Origin: Nemertoderma westbladi
Lineage: Eukaryota; Xenacoelomorpha; Nemertodermatida; Nemertodermatidae
NCBI GenBank assembly: GCA_032718475.1
Contig: JAUCBJ010007943.1
Span: forward strand, 61,046-125,045
Reading direction: 5' to 3'
Length of the DNA: 64,000 bases
Positions 45,001 through 57,000 of this stretch are shown here, in pieces; position 1 is the first letter of the stretch, and every line of letters starts with the position of its first letter. The notes under the pieces are model-generated. The model worked only from the letters and a program-made list of their open reading frames with translations. It did no database searches and was not told where the DNA came from. The position numbers and the translations under genes are program-made.

Positions 45001-48000
45001 TTTAACATAACCCCACATGAACTATGCCCACTCCATCTAACATAACCCCATATGAACTATGCTCACTCCATCGAACATAAACCCACCCCACATCTATATG
45101 TGCACTATTATATTACAGGGGTCCACACATGCCCAAGATCAACGAGGTTGCTAACATTGTCCGCTCCCTGGTCGACCAAGCACACGAGAAAGACAAAGCA
45201 AAGTTGGGACAAAGCCAAACTGGTGTGGGAACTGGTGGATCGAGGCCTAGTGGGTCGTCTACTGGTCTGCCAGTTGCATTCCTTCCTCTACCCGCAGCTC
45301 GTACCGGTCTTGTTATTGGTAAAGGTTCGTTGGTATATAAATAAACTTTAAGTCACTGGTACTTATATTTACCGGACCGTTTATAATTATTGGAACTTAA
45401 TTGACACTTTGTGGTGGTTTATGTTACCGTAAGTAAATCACTAATTGTTGGTAAGTGGTACATTTTTCTGTGACACAAATAGTTGGTGTAATATTAGTAT
45501 ATTTTTCGTTATAGGTGGCGACACAATAAAACGTATTAACAGAGACACCGGGGCATTCGTTGAGTGTGAGAACAACGCGGTAGCCCCACCTGGACACAGA
45601 CTGTTTAAAATCGTTGGGAGACCCGATCAGATAGAGCATGCGTGTCGGTATGTTGGGTGGGATAAACTACACCGATAGTAGGTTCATTACGTATAGGCTA
45701 TCTGTGACCATGGATAATACCATAGCTCTACTCCTTTACAACTACTCCGGAAATATTTAAAAACAATCTTTAACTCACTCTTTATATTTAGGAAACATTT
45801 AAATCATTCATATAATTATCATAGAAAGTCTATATTTCGTGTAAAGTTTTTAAATTCCTCGGAAAAAAACGTAGAGTTAATTAGTTTGAAATCATTATGT
45901 AAATATTCCTTTTGTTTAGGATAATGCGGGAGATTGCCCAAGTCCCTCACCCCCCGGGCCCCCCTGGTCCCCCTGCCCCCTTCTCTACGGGCGGCCCCCC
46001 GGCCCCGCCCGCAATCAACGCAGCCTACCCCCCATCCGCGCCCCCACACCCGTTCGGAGCGCCCCCTCCCGGTAAGTTGATATATTACTAGTTTTTCTAC
46101 AATTTATTGGCATCTTGGGAGAATGAGTGGGCTGTATATTATTATAATTATAGTTGGGCGCACTTTAGCAAAGTTGGCAGACTTCCAACCTGGAGGTCAC
46201 CAGTTCGATCCCACCTGGACGTAATTATGACTTTGTATTTACGTAATAGTTAAGTTGATGATAATTACCAAAGGTTGTGCGGTGAATGTATTTTATACAT
46301 TTGTATACTTTATAGTACGGCTATTATTATTAATTACCTTTAATAGGTTGTTAATGGAAACAAATTTCCATAAAAACCTTCCCTTAGTCATATAAACGTA
46401 AAATTATTGTCAGTTTCCGGTATTGATTCTATTGTGTGTTATTTAGTTGTAAACTTATCGTATTATTTTCCCTAGGCATTCACCTGGCGCCCATCCAGTA
46501 TCCCCCACCGGGAGCGCCCCCACACTCCCACAGCGGCCCCCCTCCGGGCCACTTTACTCCCATGGGGGCCCCGCCCACGCTTCTGGTGACCACGATCCCC
46601 CGCCCCCAACCGCCGCCCGAGATCAAAGTTCCCGAGCAGTGGCACCCCCCTACTGCGGTGTACCACGCCCTCCCCCAGCCCAGCGCGGCGGCCCCCCTGG
46701 GCAGCTACTCCCAACCGCCCCCTGGGTTTGCCGCAGCCCCCGCGCCCCAACCGGCCCCCGTATCGGCTCCCTCGGTCGTCTCAGTGCCGCACCCCCGTCC
46801 GCCCCCCGTGGCCCCCGCCGCGGTGCCCCCCGCCGCCCCCACAGCCGCCCCCAAGGAGGACCAGAAGGGTGTGGAATACGCCGCCCAGTGGGCCAAGTAC
46901 TACCGGGAGCAGGCGAACAAAGCGGAGGATGAGTCCCGTAAGAACCTGAGTCGAGGACAGCCGGACTACTCGTCGGCCTGGAGCGAGTACTACAGACAGC
47001 AGGCGGCCAAGGCTGAGGAGGAGGCGAGGAAGTACGAGGCGAGTAAGGTCGCGGCCCTGCAGACCTCCCATATGGGGGTGCCGGCCCCGACCTCGGTGCC
47101 AGGGCAACCGGACTACACAATGGCCTGGGTGGAGTACTTTATGCAGCAGGTGAGGCTTTCCGTCTATACCTTTATTTTTGTTTTCATGTTGACTTTATTA
47201 TGCCATCATATTGGTATCATAGCTGCTATGGAATCGAGTTCAATTGAACCAGAGCGTGATGTCGTATTGGCCCTCGTGTAACTTTGATATTTACGGACAC
47301 GAACAATGTGTGAAGAGACGTGGGGCGTGGGATGTTGACGTTTCGTGACAATTTGTGACGAAAAGGAGAGAGTGCTGGGGGGGGGGGGGGGGGGGGGGTT
47401 ATTAAAAGTGTTGGGGAGGGGGATTTATTAAAAATATATTTAATACTAAAATAATTACTCCGATTGTTTTAAAACATTAATTGTGTCTCTGGTTATATTT
47501 GTTGCACTCACTCTTTTTTTTTATATATTTATTGTCGTTTATAGGCGAATAAAGCGGAGGATGAGGCTCGCAAAGCTAAGGCCGAGGGCCGATCGGCCGA
47601 ATTTGCTGAACAATGGGCCGTCTATTACAGGAAGCAAGCAGATAGCGCAGCAGTCAGTGCAGGAGGTCAGTATGGTAGTTATAGTCATATCATAGATAGT
47701 TATGATAGCTATATATGCTGCATATGGTGTATAGTGTAGCTATATGTGTTATGATAGCTACACTGACTGATAGTTGTTGGACAACACGATGGTTGTCCAT
47801 AAACGTGGTCTTCCACCTTTGGGAGTCCATTGCTGTGCCATTGCTCATGTACCAGCTGAAGTTCAATATCGGTGCCATGAATCTTACTGACATGGACAAC
47901 ATGGACATCTTCTACCGCAAAACTCTGCGTGGCCTAATTCATCTCGGACCATATGTGAATAACTCCACTTTGCACAAATTATCTGGATGCAGCCCATTAT

Positions 48001-51000
48001 CCATGGTGGCACTGCGTTTCTGTGTTGGAACTCTGCTACGTACCCTAAATTGCCCCAGTCAGTCTCTCCAGCTGGGGTTCAGGTTGGCACTGTGTAGTAA
48101 TCTACATCGTTATACTCATTATAAGGGCATTTCCTCTGGCTACCGAACTGCAGTTTCCTTGTATGCCCTACCACGCCCCTTTTCTATTACAACATTTTAT
48201 TACTCAACGTCATCTGTTGTGTCACGGATTAGCACGAGTAATCCGACAGAGCGGGATAGAATTTCCGCTAACTTTATAAGCACTGTCTTCAACACAAGTG
48301 CTTTGAGTCTTGAGCAGAAACGCTCTCTCATACTAGAATACTTCAACGTAATTTAACGAGTATGAGTTCTGCCAATATACGTACTCTATGAGTTAGCTCA
48401 CCTCTACTGTTGCGGTCGGCTGATGGGCACGCACTGTTCATAAGTATGCTCCCTCCCATTACCCATTCCCAGTTGCTCGAACTAGAGCCTCTCCCCCTCT
48501 CTCTTTGTCTGGTGCTTTTACTATATATATATGCATTTTATTCTAGCCATGGTGCTATTTTACTTAATTTTAACTAATATAATACCGGTTCGCCCGGGCG
48601 TTGTGTTGAATGAATGAATGAATACATAGCTGGCTATCAGTCAGTGTAGGTCAGTGCGGTAGTTATAGTAGCTGGCTATCAGTCAGTGTAGGTCAGTGCG
48701 GTAGTTATAGTAGCTGGCTATCAGTCAGTGTAGGTCAGTGCGGTAGTTATAGTAGCTGGCTATCAGTCAGTGTAGGTCAGTGCGGTAGTTATAGTAGCTG
48801 GCTATCAGTCAGTGTAGGTCAGTGCGGTAGTTATAGTAGCTGGCTATCAGTCAGTGTAGGTCAGTGCGGTAGTTATAGTAGCTGGCTATCAGTCAGTGCG
48901 GTAGTTATAGTAGCTGGCTATCAGTCAGTGTAGGTCAGTGCGGTAGTTATAGTAGCTGGCTATCAGTCAGTGCGGTAGTTATAGTAGCTGGCTATCAGTC
49001 AGTGTAGGTCAGTGCGGTAGTTATAGTAGCTGGCTATCAGTCAGTGCGGTAGTTATAGTAGCTGGCTATCAGTCAGTGTAGGTCAGTGCGGTAGTTATAG
49101 TAGCTGGCTATCAGTCAGTGCGGTAGTTATAGTAGCTGGCTATCAGTCAGTGTAGGTCAGTGCGGTAGTTATAGTAGCTGGCTATCAGTCAGTGCGGTAG
49201 TTATAGTAGCTGGCTATCAGTCAGTGTAGGTCAGTGCGGTAGTTATAGTAGCTGGCTATCAGTCAGTGCGGTAGTTATAGTAGCTGGCTATCAGTCAGTG
49301 TAGGTCAGTGCGGTAGTTATAGTAGCTGGCTATCAGTCAGTGTAGGTCAGTGTGGTAGTTATAGTAGCTGGCTATCAGTCAGTGTAGGTCAGTGCGGTAG
49401 TTATAGTAGCTGGCTATCAGTCAGTGTAGGTCAGTGCGGTAGTTATAGTAGCTGGCTATCAGTCAGTGTAGGTCAGTGCGGTAGTTATAGTAGCTGGCTA
49501 TCAGTCAGTGCGGTAGTTATAGTAGCTGGCTATCAGTCAGTGTAGGTCAGTGCGGTAGTTATAGTAGCTGGCTATCAGTCAGTGCGGTAGTTATAGTAGC
49601 TGGCTATCAGTCAGTGTAGGTCAGTGCGGTAGTTATAGTAGCTGGCTATCAGTCAGTGCGGTAGTTATAGTAGCTGGCTATCAGTCAGTGTAGGTCAGTG
49701 CGGTAGTTATAGTAGCTGGCTATCAGTCCGTGTAGTAGGTTAGTGCGGTAGTTATAGTAGCTGGCTATCAGTCAGTGCGGTAGTTATAGTAGCTGGCTAT
49801 CAGTCAGTGTAGGTCAGTGCGGTAGTTATAGTAGCTGGCTATCAGTCAGTGTAGGTCAGTGCGGTAGTTATAGTAGCTGGCTATCAGTCCGTGTAGGTCA
49901 GTGCGGTAGTTATAGTAGCTGGCTATCAGTCAGTGCGGTAGTTATAGTAGCTGGCTATCAGTCAGTACGGTAGTTATAGTAGCTGGCTATCAGTCCGTGT
50001 AGGTCAGTGCGGTAGTTATAGTAGCTGGCTATCAGTCAGTGTAGGTCAGTGCGGTAGTTATAGTAGCTGGCTATCAGTCAGTGTAGGTCAGTGCGGTAGT
50101 TATAGTAGCTGGCTATCAGTCAGTGTAGGTCAGTGCGGTAGTTATAGTAGCTGGCTATCTGTCAGTGCGGTAGTTATAGTAGCTGGCTATCAGTCAGTGT
50201 AGGTCAGTGCGGTAGTATAGTAGCTGGCTATCAGTCAGTGTAGGTCAGTGCGGTAGTTATAGTAGCTGGCTATCAGTCAGTGCGGTAGTTATAGTAGCTG
50301 GTTATCAGTCAGTGTAGGTCAGTGCGGTAGTTATAGTAGCTGGCTATCAGTCAGTGTAGGTCAGTGCGGTAGTTATAGTAGCTGGCTATCAGTCAGTGCG
50401 GTAGTTATAGTAGCTGGCTATCAGTCAGTGTAGGTCAGTGCGGTAGTTATAGTAGCTGGCTATCAGTCAGTGTAGGTCAGTGCGGTAGTTATAGTAGCTG
50501 GCTATCAGTCAGTGCGGTAGTTATAGTAGCTGGCTATCAGTCAGTGTAGGTCAGTGCGGTAGTTATAGTAGCTGGCTATCGACGTAGCTGGCTATCAGTC
50601 CGTGTAGTAGGTTAGTGCGGTAGTTATAGTAGCTGGCTATCAGTCAGTGCGGTAGTTATAGTAGCTGGCTATCAGTCAGTGTAGGTCAGTGCGGTAGTTA
50701 TAGTAGCTGGCTATCAGTCAGTGCGGTAGTTATAGTAGCTGGCTATCAGTCAGTGTAGGTCAGTGCGGTAGTTATAGTAGCTGGCTATTAGTCCGTGTAG
50801 TAGGTTAGTGCGGTAGTTATAGTAGCTGGCTATCAGTCAGTGCGGTAGTTATAGTAGCTGGCGATCAGTCAGTGTAGGTCAGTGCGGTAGTTATAGTAGC
50901 TGGCTATCAGTCCGTGTAGGTCAGTGCGGTAGTTATAGTAGCTGGCTATCAGTCAGTGTAGGTCAGTGCGGTAGTTATAGTAGCTGGCTATCAGTCCGTG

Positions 51001-54000
51001 TAGGTCAGTGCGGTAGTTATAGTAGCTGGCTATCAGTCAGTGTAGGTCAGTACGGTAGTTATAGTAGCTGGCTATCAGTCCGTGTAGGTCAGTGCGGTAG
51101 TTATAGTAGCTGGCTATCAGTCAGTGCGGTAGTTATAGTAGCTGGCTATCAGTCAGTGTAGGTCAGTGCGGTAGTTATAGTAGCTGGCTATCAGTCAGTG
51201 CGGTAGTTATAGTAGCTGGCTATCAGTCAGTGCGGTAGTTATAGTAGCTGGCTATCAGTCAGTGCGGTAGTTATAGTAGCTGGCTATCAGTCAGTGTAGG
51301 TCAGTGCGGTAGTTATAGTAGCTGGCTATCAGTCAGTGCGGTAGTTATAGTAGCTGGCTATCAGTCAGTACGGTAGTTATAGTAGCTGGCTATCAGTCAG
51401 TGTAGGTCAGTGCGGTAGTTATAGTAGCTGGCTATCAGTCCGTGTAGGTCAGTGCGGTAGTTATAGTAGCTGGCTATCAGTCCGTGTAGGTCAGTGCGGT
51501 AGTTATAGTAGCTGGCTATCAGTCAGTGTAGGTCAGTGGGGTAGTTATAGTAGCTGGCTATCAGTCCGTGTAGGTCAGTGCGGTAGTTATAGTAGCTGGC
51601 TATCAGTCAGTGCGGTAGTTATAGTAGCTGGCTATCAGTCAGTGTAGGTCAGTGCGGTAGTTATAGTAGCTGGCTATCAGTCCGTGTAGGTCAGTGCGGT
51701 AGTTATAGTAGCTGGCTATCAGTCAGTGCGGTAGTTATAGTAGCTGGCTATCAGTCAGTGTAGGTCAGTGCGGTAGTTATAGTAACTGGCTATCTGTCCG
51801 TGTAGTCAGTGCGGTAGTTATAGTAGCTGGCTATCAGTCAGTGTAGTAGGTCAGTGCGGTAGTTATAGTAGCTGGCTATCAGTCAGTGTAGGTCAGTGTG
51901 GTAGTTATAGTAGCTGGCTATCAGTCAGTGTAGGTCAGTGCGGTAGTTATAGTAGCTGGCTATCAGTCCGTGTAGTAGGTCAGTGCGGTAGTTATAGTAG
52001 CTGGCTATCAGTCAGTGTAGGTCAGTGCGGTAGTTATAGTAGCTGGCTATCAGTCAGTGTAGGTCAGTGTGGTAGTTATAGTAGCTGGCTATCAGTCCGT
52101 GTAGTAGGTCAGTGCGGTAGTTATAGTAGCTGGCTATCAGTCAGTGTAGGTCAGTGTGGTAGTTATAGTATCTGGCTATCAGTCAGTGTAGGTCAGTGCG
52201 GTAGTTATAGTAGCTGGCTATCAGTCAGTGTAGGTCAGTGTGGTAGTTATAGTAGCTGGCTATCAGTCCGTGTAGTAGGTCAGTGCGGTAGTTATAGTAG
52301 CTGGCTATCAGTCCGTGTAGGTCAGTGCGGTAGTTATAGTAGCTGGCTATCAGTCAGTGCGGTAGTTATAGTAGCTGGCTATCAGTCAGTGTAGGTCAGT
52401 GCGGTAGTTATAGTAGCTGGCTATCAGTCAGTGTAGGTCAGTGCGGTAGTTATAGTAGCTGGCTATCAGTCCATGTAGGTCAGTGTGGTAGTTATAGTAG
52501 CTGGCTATCAGTCAGTGCGGTAGTTATAGTAGCTGGCTATCAGTCAGTGTAGGTCAGCGCGGTAGTTATAGTAGCTGGCTATCAGTCCGTGTAAGTCAGT
52601 GCGGTAGTTAAAGTAGCTGGCTATCAGTCCGTGTAGGTCAGTGTGGTAGTTATAGTAGCTGGCTATCAGTCAGTGCGGTAGTTATAATAGCTGGCTATCA
52701 GTCAGTACGGTAGTTATAGTAGCTGGCTATCAGTCAGTGTAGGTCAGTGCGGTAGTTATAGTAGCTGGCTATCAGTCAGTGTAGGTCAGCGCGGTAGTTA
52801 TAGTAGCTGGCTATCAGTCAGTGTAGGTCAGTGCGGTAGTTATAGTAGCTGGCTATCAGTCAGTGTAGGTCAGTGCGGTAGTTATAGTAGCTGGCTATCA
52901 GTCAGTGTAGTTCAGTGCGGTAGTTATAGTAGCTGGCTATCAGTCAGTGTAGGTCAGTGCGGTAGTTATAGTAGCTGGCTATCAGTCAGTGCGGTAGTTA
53001 TAGTAGCTGGCTATCAGTCAGTGCGGTAGTTATAGTAGCTGGTTATCAGTCAGTACGGTAGTTATAGTAGCTGGCTATCAGTCCGTGTAGTAGGTTAGTG
53101 CGGTAGTTATAGTAGCTGGCTATCAGTCAGTGCGGTAGTTATAGTAGCTGGCTATCAGTCAGTGTAGGTCAGTGCGGTAGTTATAGTATCTGGCTATCAG
53201 TCAGTGCGGTAGTTATAGTAGCTGGCTATCAGTCAGTGTAGGTCAGTGCGGTAGTTATAGTAGCTGGCTATCAGTCAGTGCGGTAGTTATAGTAGCTGGC
53301 TATCAGTCAGTGTAGGTCAGTGCGGTAGTTATAGTAGCTGGCTATGAGTCAGTGCGGTAGTTATAGTACCTGGCTATCAGTCAGTGTAGGTCAGTGCGGT
53401 AGTTATAGTAGCTGGCTATCAGTCAGTGCGGTAGTTATAGTAGCTGGCTATCAGTCAGTGTAGGTCAGTACGGTAGTTATAGTAGCTGGCTATCAGTCAG
53501 TGTAGGTCAGTACGGTAGTTATAGTAGCTGGCTATCAGTCAGTGTAGGTCAGTGCGGTAGTTATAGTAGCTGGCTATCAGTCCGTGTAGGTCAGTGCGGT
53601 AGTTATAGTAGCTGGCTATCAGTCAGTGCGGTAGTTATAGTAGCTGGCTATCAGTCAGTGTAGGTCAGTGCGGTAGTTATAGTAGCTGGCTATCAGTCCG
53701 TGTAGGTCAGTTCGGTAGTTATAGTAGCTGGCTATCAGTCAGTGCGGTAGTTATAGTAGCTGGCTATCAGTCAGTGTAGGTCAGTGCGGTAGTTATAGTA
53801 GCTGGCTATCAGTCCGTGTAGGTCAGTGCGGTAGTTATAGTAGCTGGCTATCAGTCAGTGTAGTAGGTCAGTGCGGTAGTTATAGTAGCTGGCTATCAGT
53901 CAGTGTAGGTCAGTGTGGTAGTTATAGTAGCTGGCTATCAGTCAGTGTAGGTCAGTGCGGTAGTTATAGTAGCTGGCTATCAGTCCGTGTAGTAGGTCAG

Positions 54001-57000
54001 TGCGGTAGTTATAGTAGCTGGCTATCAGTCTGTGTAGGTCAGTGTGGTAGTTATAGTAGCTGGCTATCAGTCAGTGTAGGTCAGTGCGGTAGTTATAGTA
54101 GCTGGCTATCAGTCCGTGTAGGTCAGTGCGGTAGTTATAGTAGCTGGCTATCAGTCAGTGCGGTAGTTATAGTAGCTGGTTATCAGTCAGTACGGTAGTT
54201 ATAGTAGCTGGCTATCAGTCCGTGTAGTAGGTTAGTGCGGTAGTTATAGTAGCTGGCTATCAGTCAGTGCGGTAGTTATAGTAGCTGGCTATCAGTCAGT
54301 GTAGGTCAGTGCGGTAGTTATAGTAGCTGGCTATCAGTCAGTGCGGTAGTTATAGTAGCTGGCTATCAGTCAGTGTAGGTCAGTGCGGTAGTTATAGTAG
54401 CTGGCTATCAGTCAGTGCGGTAGTTATAGTAGCTGGCTATCAGTCAGTGTAGGTCAGTGCGGTAGTTATAGTAGCTGGCTATGAGTCAGTGCGGTAGTTA
54501 TAGTACCTGGCTATCAGTCAGTGTAGGTCAGTGCGGTAGTTATAGTAGCTGGCTATCAGTCAGTGCGGTAGTTATAGTAGCTGGCTATCAGTCAGTGTAG
54601 GTCAGTACGGTAGTTATAGTAGCTGGCTATCAGTCAGTGTAGGTCAGTACGGTAGTTATAGTAGCTGGCTATCAGTCAGTGTAGGTCAGTGCGGTAGTTA
54701 TAGTAGCTGGCTATCAGTCCGTGTAGGTCAGTGCGGTAGTTATAGTAGCTGGCTATCAGTCAGTGCGGTAGTTATAGTAGCTGGCTATCAGTCAGTGTAG
54801 GTCAGTGCGGTAGTTATAGTAGCTGGCTATCAGTCCGTGTAGGTCAGTTCGGTAGTTATAGTAGCTGGCTATCAGTCAGTGCGGTAGTTATAGTAGCTGG
54901 CTATCAGTCAGTGTAGGTCAGTGCGGTAGTTATAGTAGCTGGCTATCAGTCCGTGTAGGTCAGTGCGGTAGTTATAGTAGCTGGCTATCAGTCAGTGTAG
55001 TAGGTCAGTGCGGTAGTTATAGTAGCTGGCTATCAGTCAGTGTAGGTCAGTGTGGTAGTTATAGTAGCTGGCTATCAGTCAGTGTAGGTCAGTGCGGTAG
55101 TTATAGTAGCTGGCTATCAGTCCGTGTAGTAGGTCAGTGCGGTAGTTATAGTAGCTGGCTATCAGTCAGTGTAGGTCAGTGTGGTAGTTATAGTAGCTGG
55201 CTATCAGTCAGTGTAGGTCAGTGCGGTAGTTATAGTAGCTGGCTATCAGTCCGTGTAGGTCAGTGCGGTAGTTATAGTAGCTGGCTATCAGTCAGTGCGG
55301 TAGTTATAGTAGCTGGCTATCAGTCCGTGTAGGTCAGTGCGGTAGTTATAGTAGCTGGCTATCAGTCAGTGTAGTAGGTCAGTGCGGTAGTTATAGTAGC
55401 TGGCTATCAGTCAGTGTAGGTCAGTGTGGTAGTTATAGTAGCTGGCTATCAGTCAGTGTAGTAGGTCAGTGCGGTAGTTATAGTAGCTGGCTATCAGTCA
55501 GTGCGGTAGTTACAGTAGCTGGCTATCAGTCAGTGTAGGTCAGTGCGGTAGTTATAGTAGCTGGCTATCAGTCCGTGTAGGTCAGTGCGGTAGTTATAGT
55601 AGCTGGCTATCAGTCAGTGTAGTAGGTCAGTGCGGTAGTTATAGTAGCTGGCTATCAGTCAGTGTAGGTCAGTGTGGTAGTTATAGTAGCTGGCTATCAG
55701 TCAGTGTAGGTCAGTGCGGTAGTTATAGTAGCTGGCTATCAGTCAGTACGGTAGTTATAGTAGCTGGCTATCAGTCAGTGTAGGTCAGTGCGGTAGTTAT
55801 AGTAGCTGGCTATCAGTCAGTGCGGTAGTTATAGTAGCTGGCTTTCAGTCAGTGTAGGTCAGTGCGGTAGTTATAGTAGCTGGCTATCAGTCAGTGTAGG
55901 TCAGTGCGGTAGTTATAGTAGCTGGCTATCAGTCAGTACGGTAGTTATAGTAGCTGGCTATCAGTCAGTGTAGGTCAATGCGGTAGTTATAGTAGCTGGC
56001 TATCATATCAGTCAGTGTAGGTCAGTGCGGTAGTTATAGTAGCTGGCTATCAGTCAGTGTAGGTCAGTGCGGTAGTTATAGTAGCTGGCTATCAGTCAGT
56101 GTAGGTCAGTGCGGTAGTTATAGTAGCTGGCTATCAGTCAGTGTAGGTCAGTGCGGTAGTTATAGTAGCTGGCTATCAGTCCGTGTAGGTCAGTGCGGTA
56201 GTTATAGTAGCTGGCTATCAGTCAGTGTAGTAGGTCAGCGCGCTAGTTATAGTAGCTGGCTTTCAGTCAGTGTAGGTCAGTGCGGTAGTTATAGTAGCTG
56301 GCTATCAGTCAGTGTAGGTCAGTGCGGTAGTTATAGTAGCTGGCTATCAGTCAGTGTAGGTCAGTGCGGTAGTTATAGTAGCTGGCTATCAGTCCGTGTA
56401 GGTCAGTGCGGTAGTTATAGTAGCTGGCTATCAGTCAGTGTAGGTCAGTGCGGTAGTTATAGTAGCTGGCTATCAGTCCGTGTAGGTCAGTGCGGTAGTT
56501 ATAGTAGCTGGCTATCAGTCAGTGCGGTAGTTATAGTAGCTGGCTATCAGTCCGTGTAGGTCAGTGCGGTAGTTATAGTAGCTGGCTATCAGTCAGTGTA
56601 GTAGGTCAGTGCGGTAGTTATAGTAGCTGGCTATCAGTCAGTGTAGGTCAGTGTGGTAGTTATAGTAGCTGGCTATCAGTCAGTGTAGTAGGTCAGTGCG
56701 GTAGTTATAGTAGCTGGCTATCAGTCAGTGCGGTAGTTACAGTAGCTGGCTATCAGTCAGTGTAGGTCAGTGCGGTAGTTATAGTAGCTGGCTATCAGTC
56801 CGTGTAGGTCAGTGCGGTAGTTATAGTAGCTGGCTATCAGTCAGTGTAGTAGGTCAGTGCGGTAGTTATAGTAGCTGGCTATCAGTCAGTGTAGGTCAGT
56901 GTGGTAGTTATAGTAGCTGGCTATCAGTCAGTGTAGGTCAGTGCGGTAGTTATAGTAGCTGGCTATCAGTCAGTACGGTAGTTATAGTAGCTGGCTATCA

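Noticed and set aside
45319-45324. Alternative exon 8 donor GTAAAG at 45319
   Set aside because: It keeps the frame out of the KH4 loop: using it would remove residues of VIGKGGDTIK, whereas the GTTCGT donor at 45325 restores the full loop and the phase.
46472-47120. Antisense and shifted ORFs over FUBP exon 11
   Set aside because: GC-rich, stop-poor exon gives open frames on both strands; the sense frame is supported by splice phases and motifs.
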